Counted from the first letter of the stretch, positions 18,639 to 27,198 are shown. The stretch: 64,000 nucleotides of DNA from an uncultured Paracoccaceae bacterium (GCA_947499635.1 CANMPD010000002.1:124001-188000), one strand, 5' to 3'. Notes: generated from the letters alone by a model not told the origin. Made by a program: numbers and translations.

Positions 18639-19999
18639 TACCGAACAGCTACTGGGATACAGTCTGCATTTCCTGCAACTAAAGCTGAACAAAAACGACG
18701 GGTAGCTGATAGGTCTTCAAAGCCAACAACACGCAAACGGTAAAACACCCGCCCGCCACTTTCAGCACGTTGAATAACGCGTTGTTTGTCAAAGAAGAAA
18801 TCGCCAAAACGACTTGAGATCTGATCCCATTCTTGTCGCGCGACTTCAGCGCTTTCATAGGCCCCTAATTGTGCAAGACGCGTCCCAACGGCCAGTGATG
18901 CGATCTCCACATCCGTCACCGCAACGGGTGTGCTACGGGCAGCAAGTGATCGTGTTTGCACTGTCGCGGAAGCCCCTGCAGGGCGCAGCTTGGGCCGAGG
19001 GGCTGTAATTTTACGGCCAGTGTCAGGCGCAGCAACCTCTGCACTTTCAACCTGATATGCCGCCGAGGTTGGAACAACATCCGTTAACGGCTTAGCATTA
19101 TTTGTCAGGCTTGCGACCAATGCATCAATATCATTTTCACGCTGTTCGAACGCACCTGCCACAGTATCTGTCTCAGTATCTGTTTCGGTATCTACTTCAA
19201 CACTTACAACAGATGTCACTGGTGATGTTGTGGTCAAAGGATCCACCACTGGCGTCTCAAGAGCAACCTTCGCTGCGCTATTCTTTAACAGCGTCGGAAC
19301 AGGTTGATCCTCTTCAGTAAGGGCAAGTGCCGCCGGCGCAAGCTGCAACGTATCCGCCGGAGCCGCAGCCGTGCCATTTGCAGCGATTTCATTCACAGCC
19401 AGCCCTTGGTGGTCTGCCAAAGTTCCGCCCGGGTTTTCAGGGACGACACGCAACGGCCCTTCGACCGCACGAACAACTGGAACACCTGACACATCACGTA
19501 TGATGAGATTGTATCCCCAGACACCAATGCCAACAACCAAAGCCAACGATGCTGCTGCACAACCAATAGCGGCAATACGGCTTAGCTCGTGCCGTCGCTG
19601 CGGAACAGGTGGATAGGTTTCAGACGAATCAGCATCGCTATACATGCCTGTTTGGTTGTTCTCAGAAGCCCACGGCAGCGCAGATGGTGCTTGCTCGTAA
19701 TGCGCCGTGTCTTCCTGCGCATAAATGGGCTCAACACGAGTGATCCGCGTCGCAATCGGCGATTGCGGTTTCGAAAATTGATCACTCCGGACCGTTTCGG
19801 CCTGTGTCTCCTGCGGTAAGACCTCTGGAGGATAGTTTGCCTCAGAATATAGATCATCAGATGTGGTTTGCTCTGAAACCTGAGGCGTTACCGCTTGTGA
19901 ATATTGCTGTGAATACAGCGGGTCAAAAGCGCTCCCTTGATGGGAGGCGCCTGCCTGAGAAGAGGTCGCGCTCACGCCGACCTGTGCAAATTTTGCCAT
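18638..19999 (-). CDS. SPOR-domain cell-division/envelope protein
   Basis: Bitopic inner-membrane protein that should bind denuded septal peptidoglycan through its SPOR domain. From the ATG at 19999 (MAKFAQVGVS; GAGG 5 bases upstream) it is 453 aa; the track ATG at 20017, behind AGGA, is an equally possible start. A polar N-terminal cytoplasmic region of about 140 residues is followed by one membrane span (IGCAAASLALVVGIGVWGYNLI), a long Thr/Val/Pro-rich periplasmic linker, and a C-terminal SPOR domain (LAQLGAYESAEVARQEWDQI... to ADCIPVAVR) over the last 80 residues. Located between argS and nagZ. Confidence 0.85.
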   Translation of the reverse strand: MAKFAQVGVSATSSQAGASHQGSAFDPLYSQQYSQAVTPQVSEQTTSDDLYSEANYPPEVLPQETQAETVRSDQFSKPQSPIATRITRVEPIYAQEDTAHYEQAPSALPWASENNQTGMYSDADSSETYPPVPQRRHELSRIAAIGCAAASLALVVGIGVWGYNLIIRDVSGVPVVRAVEGPLRVVPENPGGTLADHQGLAVNEIAANGTAAAPADTLQLAPAALALTEEDQPVPTLLKNSAAKVALETPVVDPLTTTSPVTSVVSVEVDTETDTETDTVAGAFEQRENDIDALVASLTNNAKPLTDVVPTSAAYQVESAEVAAPDTGRKITAPRPKLRPAGASATVQTRSLAARSTPVAVTDVEIASLAVGTRLAQLGAYESAEVARQEWDQISSRFGDFFFDKQRVIQRAESGGRVFYRLRVVGFEDLSATRRFCSALVAGNADCIPVAVR

Positions 20000-20101
20000 A
20001 TTCGCCTCACTGCCCATTAGAATATCCTGCCTGCTTATGCAGGACAGAATACGACTGGGTCTCTTGATACTGCCTCGGATCCGACACTTCGTGCGATTTT
20101 G

Positions 20102-21847
20102 TTACCGCATCTCCTGCGCCGGTTTGACACCAAGAATACCAAGACCTGCGGAAATGACAATGGATACCGTTTTCGCAAGCGCCAAATTGGCATGTGTTGC
20201 CGATTGGCTGCTGTCGTTAAGGAAACGTAAACCTTTTTCCGACTTCCCAAGATGATACAAACCGTGAAGTTCGGACGCTAAATCATAGAGGAAAAAGGCT
20301 ATTCTATGCGGCTCGTTCGTTCTGGCTGCGATTTCGACCTGTCTCGGCCATTCGGCTAGTTTTTTGGCGACCGCAAGCTGTGCGTCATGCTGGATCAATC
20401 CTAGATCAGCTTTGGAGAAGGCTGCTTCATCAGACAGCATCGCTTCTTCGACGGCTTTACGCATCGTGGAACAAATCCGCGCATTGGCATATTGCACATA
20501 GAACACAGGATTATCCTTGGACTGATCCAATGCCTTATCCAGATCGAAATCAAAACCTTGATCATTTTTACGCGTGAGCAACATGAAACGTGTCACATCT
20601 GGCCCTACGGCCTCGACCACATCACGCAGGGTTACAAAAGTCCCTGCCCGCTTGGACATTTTAAACTCTGACCCGTCTTTGAAAAGCTTCACCAACTGGC
20701 ACAGTTTTACATCCAGCGGCACTTTGCCATCTGAAAGCGCTGAAACGGCCGCCTTCATACGTTTTACATAGCCGCCGTGGTCTGCACCGAAAATATCGAT
20801 CAGCTCGTCAAATCCACGTTCAACTTTGTCATAATGGTAGGCAATATCCGGAGCAAAGTAAGTCCACGACCCATCGGACTTCTTAACAGCCCGATCAACA
20901 TCATCGCCGTGATCTGTAGATTTAAACAAAGTTTGCTCGCGCGCTTCCCAATCATCTGGCATTTTACCTTTGGGTGGCTCGAGAACACCTTGATAGATAA
21001 GCCCTTTGGCTTCCAACGTGCTCAATGCTGCTTCGATTTTTCCGGTGCCATACAGAGATTTTTCTGAATAAAAAACATCCATTTCAATCCCGAGCAAAGC
21101 AAGATCTTCACGGATCATGCCCATCATTGCATTGATTGAAAACAGACGGAATTCATCGATCCAAAGCGCCTCGCTTTGGTCAACAAATTGATCACCGTAT
21201 TTCGCCTTAAGCGCCTCACCTACAGGTTTTAGGTAGTCGGCGGGGTAAGTGCCCTCGGGGAATTCAACATCGCGACCATGCGCCTCAAGATAACGCAGAT
21301 AGGCGGAGCGTGCCAGAACATCAACTTGCCCGCCGCCATCATTGATATAATATTCACGGGTAACGTCATAACCCGAAAACGCCAGCAAAGATGCCAATGC
21401 GTCACCAAAAACTGCGCCACGTGTGTGCCCAACATGCAAAGGCCCCGTTGGGTTTGCCGACACATATTCCACATTAACCCGCTTGCCCTGTCCCAAACTT
21501 GAGCGGCCATATGCTTGGTCTTGTTCTAAAACAGCGGCGATAACCGACTGCCAGACACTCGCAGCCAAACGAAGATTTAGGAACCCTGGGCCTGCGACAT
21601 CGGCACTTGTGATTCGCGGATCTTGTGCCAGTTTGGCCGCCAAAGCGTCGGCAATATCGCGTGGTTTCATCTTGGCAGGTTTCGCCAAGACCATCGCTGC
21701 ATTTGTCGCCATGTCACCATGTGCCGTATCGCGTGGCGGCTCTACTGTGACATTGGTGAAGTCCAAGCCCTCTGGCAACACACCCTCGATCTGCAGTGCA
21801 GAGAGAGACTCAGTAACGAGCGTACGGATATCGGCAAAAAGGTTCAT
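20102..21847 (-). CDS. argS: Arginyl-tRNA synthetase
   Basis: Class Ia synthetase. 581 aa. The N-terminal Arg-specific additional domain (residues 1-110) precedes the HIGH motif HVGH in [17 protein letters not shown]. The KMSKS-type signature is [17 protein letters not shown]-type anticodon-binding domain occupies the C-terminal 120 residues. An AGGAA is 9 bases from the ATG. Lies between dgt and the SPOR gene in a long minus-strand operon. Confidence 0.97.
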   Translation of the reverse strand: MNLFADIRTLVTESLSALQIEGVLPEGLDFTNVTVEPPRDTAHGDMATNAAMVLAKPAKMKPRDIADALAAKLAQDPRITSADVAGPGFLNLRLAASVWQSVIAAVLEQDQAYGRSSLGQGKRVNVEYVSANPTGPLHVGHTRGAVFGDALASLLAFSGYDVTREYYINDGGGQVDVLARSAYLRYLEAHGRDVEFPEGTYPADYLKPVGEALKAKYGDQFVDQSEALWIDEFRLFSINAMMGMIREDLALLGIEMDVFYSEKSLYGTGKIEAALSTLEAKGLIYQGVLEPPKGKMPDDWEAREQTLFKSTDHGDDVDRAVKKSDGSWTYFAPDIAYHYDKVERGFDELIDIFGADHGGYVKRMKAAVSALSDGKVPLDVKLCQLVKLFKDGSEFKMSKRAGTFVTLRDVVEAVGPDVTRFMLLTRKNDQGFDFDLDKALDQSKDNPVFYVQYANARICSTMRKAVEEAMLSDEAAFSKADLGLIQHDAQLAVAKKLAEWPRQVEIAARTNEPHRIAFFLYDLASELHGLYHLGKSEKGLRFLNDSSQSATHANLALAKTVSIVISAGLGILGVKPAQEMR

Positions 21848-21962
21848 CTGTCAGCGTTCCTAATGGTTCAGGTCAATCGGATACAAAGGCACGGCACAGC
21901 GGTCAACCTGTGATCCTCTCATCAACCTGACGTTTTGGGCCCTCTGCTGATGCGAGCACCTC

Positions 21963-23114
21963 CTAACGAAAGGTCCTCTCATGCAGTTGCAAGGCAAACC
22001 TATCCGTCATCCCCGAGATATAATCAGACACGAGACGCGCGCGTTCTGTTTCCGAATGGGAATTATTCACATCTCGGCGCCATCGTTCAGGCATATCCTG
22101 CATGTTGTCCATATAGTGGCGAAACAAGTCTTTCACCACTTCGCCCACACGCTCACGCACAACCACAACTGAAGGCGCGCGGTACATACGCGCAAAGAGG
22201 AATGTACGGATCTCTTTCAGGTCTCGCCAAAGATCGTCAGAAAACGCGACCACAGCATGATCTAAACCTCGCAATTCTTCGACCGTGGTCACACCACTGG
22301 CCGCTAGTCGTGCACGCGATGTGTCAATAACATCAGACACCATTACCCCAAACACCCGCCGCAACGCTTCGTGACGACGGCGATAGGGATCTAGACTGGG
22401 GTATTTCGCATCTACCTTTTGATAAGCCGCGCCAATGATGGGTAAAGCTTGGATATCCTCGTCTGAAAACAGTCCTGCGCGCAAACCATCCTGAAGGTCA
22501 TGGTTGTTATAAGCAATATCATCAGACAGGGCCGCAACCTGTGCTTCGCCGCCCGCGTGGGTATGAAGCTCAAGATCTTGTTGTGCATTACATTCGGCGA
22601 GGGCCCAGGGCAATTCTCCGACAACCGGACCATTATGCTTTGCAATCGCCTCAAGAGACTCCCAAGTCAGGTTTAACCCATCAAATTCAGCATAGTGTCG
22701 CTCAAGGTTCGTCACAATTCGGATTGCTTGCGCATTGTGATCAAATCCGCCGTAAGGGGCCATAAGCTCATTCAACGCATCTTCGCCAGTATGGCCAAAA
22801 GGAGTATGCCCCAAGTCATGCGCTAGGGCGACTGCCTCGGTCAGAGCTTGGTTCAACCCCAAAGCCCCCGCAATTGTACGACCAACTTGCGCCACCTCAA
22901 TTGAATGCGTCAAACGGGTACGATAACTATCGCCTTCGTGCTCAACAAAAACCTGCGTTTTATGTTTCAGGCGACGAAACGCACTGGCGTGAATGATACG
23001 ATCCCTGTCTCGCTGAAAAGGCGAGCGAAAATCGCTTTCGTCCTCGTGGATTTGACGTCCCCGTGACGTTTCAACTGCAGTTGCATAAGGTGCATAGTGC
23101 TGCGGCGCATACAT
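21963..23114 (-). CDS. dgt: dGTP triphosphohydrolase-like HD-domain protein
   Basis: Hydrolyses dNTPs (dGTP in the type enzyme) to deoxynucleoside and triphosphate. 383 aa with the HD metal site: RLTHSIEVAQVGRTIA then ALAHDLGHTPFGHTGE, where the HD pair and the flanking His residues coordinate metal. The RDRDRIIHASAFRRLKHKTQVF segment is the nucleotide-binding family motif. It is of the shorter dGTPase-like type. First gene of the argS-scpB operon and divergent from erpA; adjacency to erpA is usual in this order. The true dNTP preference is not deducible. Confidence 0.92.
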   Translation of the reverse strand: MYAPQHYAPYATAVETSRGRQIHEDESDFRSPFQRDRDRIIHASAFRRLKHKTQVFVEHEGDSYRTRLTHSIEVAQVGRTIAGALGLNQALTEAVALAHDLGHTPFGHTGEDALNELMAPYGGFDHNAQAIRIVTNLERHYAEFDGLNLTWESLEAIAKHNGPVVGELPWALAECNAQQDLELHTHAGGEAQVAALSDDIAYNNHDLQDGLRAGLFSDEDIQALPIIGAAYQKVDAKYPSLDPYRRRHEALRRVFGVMVSDVIDTSRARLAASGVTTVEELRGLDHAVVAFSDDLWRDLKEIRTFLFARMYRAPSVVVVRERVGEVVKDLFRHYMDNMQDMPERWRRDVNNSHSETERARLVSDYISGMTDRFALQLHERTFR

Positions 23115-23202
23115 CAGTAACTTTTTCCTTTGAAATCTTGTCGCCCAGATCGCACCTTTCTATATAATATGCTAAGCTGCAAGAAAGCATTGGAGATATT
23201 AT

Positions 23203-23526
23203 ATGAATTTGCCTCCCAAAGTGACTGTCCGGGCCTTTGAACGCCTTGCTGAAATCGGCGCTGCAGACCAAGGGCAGGCCTTACGAGTTGCCGTCGAAGG
23301 TGGCGGTTGTTCAGGATTCCAATACGAAATTGCACTCGACACGCCAAAAACGGATGACTTAGTTCTAGAGGGACAAGGTCAAAAGGTCGTGGTCGACGGG
23401 GTATCCCTGCCCTTTTTAGAAAATGCTGTAATCGATTTTACAGAAGAGCTTATTGGCGCACGTTTCACCATTGAGAACCCCAACGCAACAGCAAGTTGCG
23501 GCTGCGGCACCTCGTTCTCAATGTGA
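23203..23526 (+). CDS. erpA: Iron-sulfur insertion protein, IscA/ErpA (HesB) type
   Basis: 107-aa A-type carrier that delivers Fe-S clusters to apo-proteins. Conserved ligands are visible: GGGCSGFQYE (first Cys) and the C-terminal ASCGCGTSF with Cys-X-Cys. ATG at 23203 lies behind TGGAGATATT. Monocistronic, divergent from dgt. Elsewhere in Rhodobacterales xthA tends to follow erpA; here a three-gene minus-strand cassette is placed between them. ErpA versus IscA cannot be told from sequence alone. Confidence 0.9.
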   Translation: MNLPPKVTVRAFERLAEIGAADQGQALRVAVEGGGCSGFQYEIALDTPKTDDLVLEGQGQKVVVDGVSLPFLENAVIDFTEELIGARFTIENPNATASCGCGTSFSM

Positions 23527-23542
23527 TTTAAGGTTCAGGCTT

Positions 23543-23579
23543 GGATAAAGTGGGCAGTGTGTAAACCCCTACTTTGTCC
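23543..23579 (+). terminator. Imperfect hairpin after erpA
   Basis: GGATAAAGTGGG pairs imperfectly with CCCCTACTTTGTCC, 17 bases after the erpA stop, then TTATG. Probable weak terminator. Confidence 0.4.
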
Positions 23580-23731
23580 TTATGCCTGTCGCATCCTGTC
23601 GAGGTGGTTACGGACCTCTACGCCGGCATATAAGACACAAACCCACTTAAGTATTTAAGGTTGAGATTGAGCTGACAACGCCATTTTGCTGTCCACATAC
23701 AGTTCGTAACGGGCTGTGTGAGCAACGACGG

Positions 23732-24613
23732 TTACCAACTTTCCCGCAACTCCTGTTGGTACTTGTCGACCACAAGAAACACGCCTGATCCTGCGACCAT
23801 CACCATGCCAAAATATGTCATGAGTGACGGAAACTCTCCAAAAACGACGATTGCCACCAAAACCATCCACACAAATTGTAAATTTAACAAAGGCATGACC
23901 GTATAAGTGGGCAAAACACGCACTGCCACCACCAGGATCCAACGTGCAAAAAATAAGAACCCGCTATAAATCAATACCCACATTATGTCTGTGCCAGTCA
24001 TAGGTTGCCAAACAAAAGGCAAATATACAGCCATACAAAGACCAAGCGCCAGATTAGGATAGAATACCTGCAGGAGTGATTTATCTTCAAAACGCGCAAT
24101 ATAACGGGAAACCGTCACCGAAAACGTTCCGATCAGCGCGGCGCCAAAGGCAACAATCGCGCCAAGATAGTTCTCTCCCCCCCATGCGGGAAGTAGGGCA
24201 TAAACGCCAAACACTCCGCAACACAGTGCAATCCATGCATTCCAGCCAACCTTTTCCCCTAAGATAGGCCCTGCCATTAATGCGGCAAAGATTGGCATGA
24301 GCGCGATAAAAATAAAGACATCTGCAAAAGGCAGCAGCCGGAACGCATAAAAAAAACCAACCGTTGCGACAACCATCGACACGGATCTCACCACCATCGA
24401 CCAGGGGCAGCAGGTCGATATCTCCAAACGCTCTCCCCGTACGTGTTTGGTAAATATACTAAGAGCAGCAACAATAAGTCCTGAAAAGGCATAAAGCTGA
24501 GCAGCCTCAAAGCTTTCTGCAAAAAACTTCGTTATCCCATCTGCACCAGAGGTTAATCCACCATAGATCACAACCAGCAGAGCCGCCCCCAGTGCATTCC
24601 ATTGCATTTGCAT
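23732..24613 (-). CDS. EamA/DMT-family transporter, third gene of the peptide cassette
   Basis: 293-aa inner-membrane protein with about ten hydrophobic helices in two EamA repeats (for example MQMQWNALGAALLVVIYGGL, VVATVGFFYAFRLLPFADVF, VMPLLNLQFVWMVLVAIVVF). DMT transporters usually export metabolites or small molecules. Its ATG at 24613 is one base after the TAA of the 395-aa gene, so the two are coupled. That tight link suggests a role with the upstream peptide and unknown protein, perhaps export of a product, but no substrate can be read from the sequence. A membrane start with two closely spaced Met codons leaves the exact start uncertain by one or two residues. Confidence 0.85.
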   Translation of the reverse strand: MQMQWNALGAALLVVIYGGLTSGADGITKFFAESFEAAQLYAFSGLIVAALSIFTKHVRGERLEISTCCPWSMVVRSVSMVVATVGFFYAFRLLPFADVFIFIALMPIFAALMAGPILGEKVGWNAWIALCCGVFGVYALLPAWGGENYLGAIVAFGAALIGTFSVTVSRYIARFEDKSLLQVFYPNLALGLCMAVYLPFVWQPMTGTDIMWVLIYSGFLFFARWILVVAVRVLPTYTVMPLLNLQFVWMVLVAIVVFGEFPSLMTYFGMVMVAGSGVFLVVDKYQQELRESW

Positions 24614-24614
24614 A

Positions 24615-25802
24615 TTACACGTTCACTGGAGTTAAAGTGCGTCGCGCCTCGAGAAGGCTTGCGACTTGGTCAGATTGCTGTGCGCCTTGAAACCGCGAAC
24701 CTGTAACTGTGTCAGACAAACGCGAGAACGCCGTGAAAAACGTTTCAAATTCTGGGATACTTGCTTCGGCGCCTGCCAAAATAGATTGCTCCGATTGCGT
24801 TAATCCACCCTGCACATGTGATCTCAGAGCAGTCCAGCTGATACCAAGAGCGCGCTGCCCTCTCGTTGAGTTCGAATTTTCTACCATAGAATATGTCGCC
24901 ATAGAGACACCCCGCAGTGCACTGGTTCCACGCCCGTGAATAAATGACTTCACGCCTGTATAATCTGTATCAAATAGTTTAGCTCCTTCAACCCTAGAGA
25001 GAAACCAATTCAATACAAAATATTCATGATAGTTATCCATTGCCCCCACCATAATAGGTCGCGTTGAGAGCTCGAACTGGCTATGGGAGGTTTTAAGGAA
25101 TGTTCGCCACAGGTCAGGCACGGCTGATTGTGTAAACTCCAACGCGAGGCATACTTCTGCTAATAAATCAGGATCCTGATCTAAATACGCAATACCGCCC
25201 GCGAAATATAAGCTCTGTACCGTTTCCGGTGACACCTGCGGGTCACAGCGACCGTAATCCGACAAATAAAAGAGAATATGCGTCAATTCATAAGCTGTTC
25301 TGCGATTTGGAATTGCAAAGTGATGGCTACGTTCGGTAAATTGACGCAACCGTTCATCTAGGCGCTCACCACTGTCCACACCTGCTTTCACTTCAACGCC
25401 GCGACGCGCCAACAGTCGGCGAACTTCAGCACGTTGTAGATCAGATAGCTCGGCATCAACCAGTTGTGACTGCGCAACCCATTCAGCCAATTCCAACCCA
25501 CGTGACCCCGGCAATCCAAGGTCTTCCAAATCAATACATATAGATAAAATAAACCTGTAATACTGTCGGAAAAAATTCATGTATCGCATACTTCCTTCGT
25601 AAAAGGGGCGATAACACTCCAAATCAATTAAATCGCGCTTTAATCCACCATCATTTAAAACTGCTAAAAATTCAGCATTTTCTTTTAACCACATAACATC
25701 TTGCCGATTGTGGCGAGAATTAAAAAATACATTTATCAAATTTAAATAAGGGTCTTTTTTTAATTTATCTCTACGATCTGAAAGTAAATAAATATTTTTC
25801 AA
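24615..25802 (-). CDS. Unrecognised 395-aa protein coupled to a repeat peptide and a transporter
   Basis: Not a family I can name with confidence; it may correspond to a Rhodobacterales-specific DUF (DUF6902 is my guess from memory, unverified). The start is TTG at 25802 with AAGGG placed about 7 bases upstream; the first in-frame ATG is 36 codons later. Predicted soluble, mostly helical. Noticeable segments: a basic N-terminus (SDRRDKLKKDPYLNLI), an aromatic block (RPFYEGSMRYMNFFRQYYRF, about 65-83), YELTHILFYLSDYGR (171-185) with His, Asp and Tyr, and DNYHEYFVLNW (256-266). His175, Asp182 and His259 could form a site. No signal peptide, no P-loop, no SAM or Fe-S motif. Lies between a 69-aa peptide gene and an EamA transporter. 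Confidence 0.75.
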   Translation of the reverse strand: MKNIYLLSDRRDKLKKDPYLNLINVFFNSRHNRQDVMWLKENAEFLAVLNDGGLKRDLIDLECYRPFYEGSMRYMNFFRQYYRFILSICIDLEDLGLPGSRGLELAEWVAQSQLVDAELSDLQRAEVRRLLARRGVEVKAGVDSGERLDERLRQFTERSHHFAIPNRRTAYELTHILFYLSDYGRCDPQVSPETVQSLYFAGGIAYLDQDPDLLAEVCLALEFTQSAVPDLWRTFLKTSHSQFELSTRPIMVGAMDNYHEYFVLNWFLSRVEGAKLFDTDYTGVKSFIHGRGTSALRGVSMATYSMVENSNSTRGQRALGISWTALRSHVQGGLTQSEQSILAGAEASIPEFETFFTAFSRLSDTVTGSRFQGAQQSDQVASLLEARRTLTPVNV

Positions 25803-25826
25803 TTTTACACCCTTAATTTAATGCAC

Positions 25827-25855
25827 CTTAACCCGGAAAAATATCCCGGGTTAAG
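25827..25855 (-). terminator. Stem-loop between the peptide gene and the 395-aa gene
   Basis: Perfect 10-bp inverted repeat CTTAACCCGG / CCGGGTTAAG with a 9-base loop, 12 bases after the peptide stop and 25 bases before the TTG start. On the minus-strand RNA it is followed by GTGCATTAAATT, not a U-run, so it probably acts as a leaky terminator or 3' stabiliser that raises peptide over enzyme output. Confidence 0.6.
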
Positions 25856-25866
25856 AAGATACGTTT

Positions 25867-26076
25867 TTAGATGTCAAATACTGTTGAAGACACCATAGAT
25901 GTACCGGCACCTTCAAAGATGCTATTTTGTGCAACATTTAGGCTCGATGTATCGGAAATACCCGCCTCGTATGATTTATAATCCAAAACTGTAGAGCTCA
26001 CCAATCCTGTGGCTTCGCCTTCGAATACCGAATTAATGTCAGAAAAGACCCAGTCAACTTTCTTTAAACTAGACAT
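25867..26076 (-). CDS. 69-aa peptide with two 19-residue repeats (putative precursor peptide)
   Basis: Start set at the ATG at 26076 (MSSLKKVDWVF): AAGGA lies 8 bases upstream, whereas the track ATG at 26085 has that sequence directly against it. No signal peptide, no cysteine. Residues 15-33 (NSVFEGEATGLVSSTVLDY) and 51-69 (NSIFEGAGTSMVSSTVFDI) are repeats with 12 of 19 identical positions, and the second ends exactly at the C-terminus. A 17-residue Ser-rich spacer separates them. Leader-like N-terminus plus repeated Ser/Thr-rich units fits a multi-core modified peptide, but no known RiPP family is recognised; a small structural or regulatory protein is possible. First gene of the cassette. 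Confidence 0.75.
   Translation of the reverse strand: MSSLKKVDWVFSDINSVFEGEATGLVSSTVLDYKSYEAGISDTSSLNVAQNSIFEGAGTSMVSSTVFDI
25870..25926 (-). repeat. Second 19-residue unit of the peptide
   Basis: Encodes NSIFEGAGTSMVSSTVFDI at the C-terminus. Conserved with unit one: NS, FEG, T, VSSTV and D, with hydrophobic substitutions at V/I, L/M, L/F and Y/I. Confidence 0.7.
25978..26034 (-). repeat. First 19-residue unit of the peptide
   Basis: Encodes NSVFEGEATGLVSSTVLDY. The two units are 51 bases apart, which is a whole number of codons. Confidence 0.7.
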
Positions 26077-26098
26077 GTATTTCATCCTTTATTTGAAA

Positions 26099-26235
26099 TT
26101 ATCCACATCACAAAAATGACTCAAGAAATCCGAACATCAAGAAAACATGGAAAAAGTAAAAAAATAAATTCACAGAAAATTATCAACCCTGATGAAATAC
26201 TTCAAATAATAAAGTTATCCCCAGAACTATCCACA
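26099..26235 (+). promoter_or_regulatory. Cluster of DnaA-box-like 9-mers in an AT-rich intergenic region
   Basis: The 315 bases between the peptide gene (minus) and xthA (plus) contain no gene and are strongly AT-rich. They carry TTATCCACA (26099-26107, perfect consensus), TTATCAACC (26180-26188), TTATCCCCA (26215-26223) and CTATCCACA (26227-26235), all in one orientation. A TATAAT follows at 26261. The sequence resembles a DnaA-regulated promoter or a DnaA titration site; no oriC-associated genes are nearby. Confidence 0.45.
26177..26205 (-). promoter_or_regulatory. Candidate promoter of the peptide cassette
   Basis: On the minus strand TTGAAG, 17 bases, TAATTT, about 100 bases upstream of the peptide start and between the DnaA-box-like elements. 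Many AT-rich alternatives exist nearby, so the choice is tentative. Confidence 0.25.
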
Positions 26236-26391
26236 ACCTCATAATTGCAATCTAAAGTTGTATAATATATAATTATCATTGCACTTACTCAAAACCTCGA
26301 ATCGTTAGTAGGCCGAAAACGAATCGTTCCCCTTGCTCACAGCTGCGATTGAGAGATAAAGAGAACACGAAAGAGCCACAGGGAATCCGCT

Positions 26392-27198
26392 ATGAAAATC
26401 GCCACATTCAACATCAATGGGATCAAAGCGCGGATCTCGGCGTTACCAGCATGGCTTGATGAGGCACAACCTGATGTCGTTTTGTTACAGGAAATAAAAT
26501 CTGTAGATGAAGCATTCCCACGTGAGGCTTTGGAAGAGCGCGGATACAACGTTGAAACGCATGGTCAAAAAAGCTTTAACGGCGTTGCAATCCTCTCAAA
26601 ACTCCCCCTCGAAGACGTCAAACGTGGTTTGCCGGGTGACGACAGTGATGAACAAGCCCGCTGGATCGAAGCAACTGTCGTTGGAAAACAAGCCTTACGT
26701 GTTTGCGGCCTGTACTTGCCCAATGGGAACCCCGTTGAACTGAATGCGGATGGAACCCCTGTCGCAGGTGGTAAATATGCGTATAAATTGGCATGGATGG
26801 AGCGGCTGTTTGATCGTGCCCAACATCTTATGAACGACGAAATGCCGGCTTTAATGGCTGGTGATTACAATATCATCCCGCAATCGGAAGATGCAAAACG
26901 CCCCGATGCGTGGCGTGAAGATGCGTTACATCGCCCCGAAAGTCGGGCAGCATTTCACCGGATCGTCAATCTCGGCTTTACCGAAGCGTTCCGTGCACGG
27001 ACGCAAGGCCCGGGGCATTACAGTTTTTGGGATTATCAGGCTGGAGCATGGAACCGTGACGATGGTATCCGAATTGATCATTTTCTGCTGACGCCACAAG
27101 CCGCGGACTTACTAAACGACTGTCAGATTGACAAAGACGTCCGTGGCCGGGAAAAACCCTCAGATCACGTGCCTGTTTGGGTCGACCTTGATCTTTAA
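26392..27198 (+). CDS. xthA: Exodeoxyribonuclease III
   Basis: AP endonuclease and 3'-5' exonuclease of base-excision repair. 268 aa, full length. The endonuclease/exonuclease/phosphatase motifs are intact: KIATFNINGIKARI (metal-side Asn), VVLLQEIKS (catalytic Glu), MAGDYNIIP (Asp/Asn), DGIRIDHFLLT and the closing SDHVPVWVDL (Asp-His). ATG follows CAGGGAATCCGCT. Convergent with the FAD monooxygenase; the two stop codons overlap by four bases (TTTAACC). Confidence 0.96.
   Translation: MKIATFNINGIKARISALPAWLDEAQPDVVLLQEIKSVDEAFPREALEERGYNVETHGQKSFNGVAILSKLPLEDVKRGLPGDDSDEQARWIEATVVGKQALRVCGLYLPNGNPVELNADGTPVAGGKYAYKLAWMERLFDRAQHLMNDEMPALMAGDYNIIPQSEDAKRPDAWREDALHRPESRAAFHRIVNLGFTEAFRARTQGPGHYSFWDYQAGAWNRDDGIRIDHFLLTPQAADLLNDCQIDKDVRGREKPSDHVPVWVDLDL

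Noticed and set aside
26099-26235. Chromosomal origin of replication
   Set aside because: DnaA-box-like sequences are present, but there is no dnaA, parAB, gidA/mnmG, hemE or similar gene nearby and no clear AT-melting repeats; kept as regulatory candidate only.
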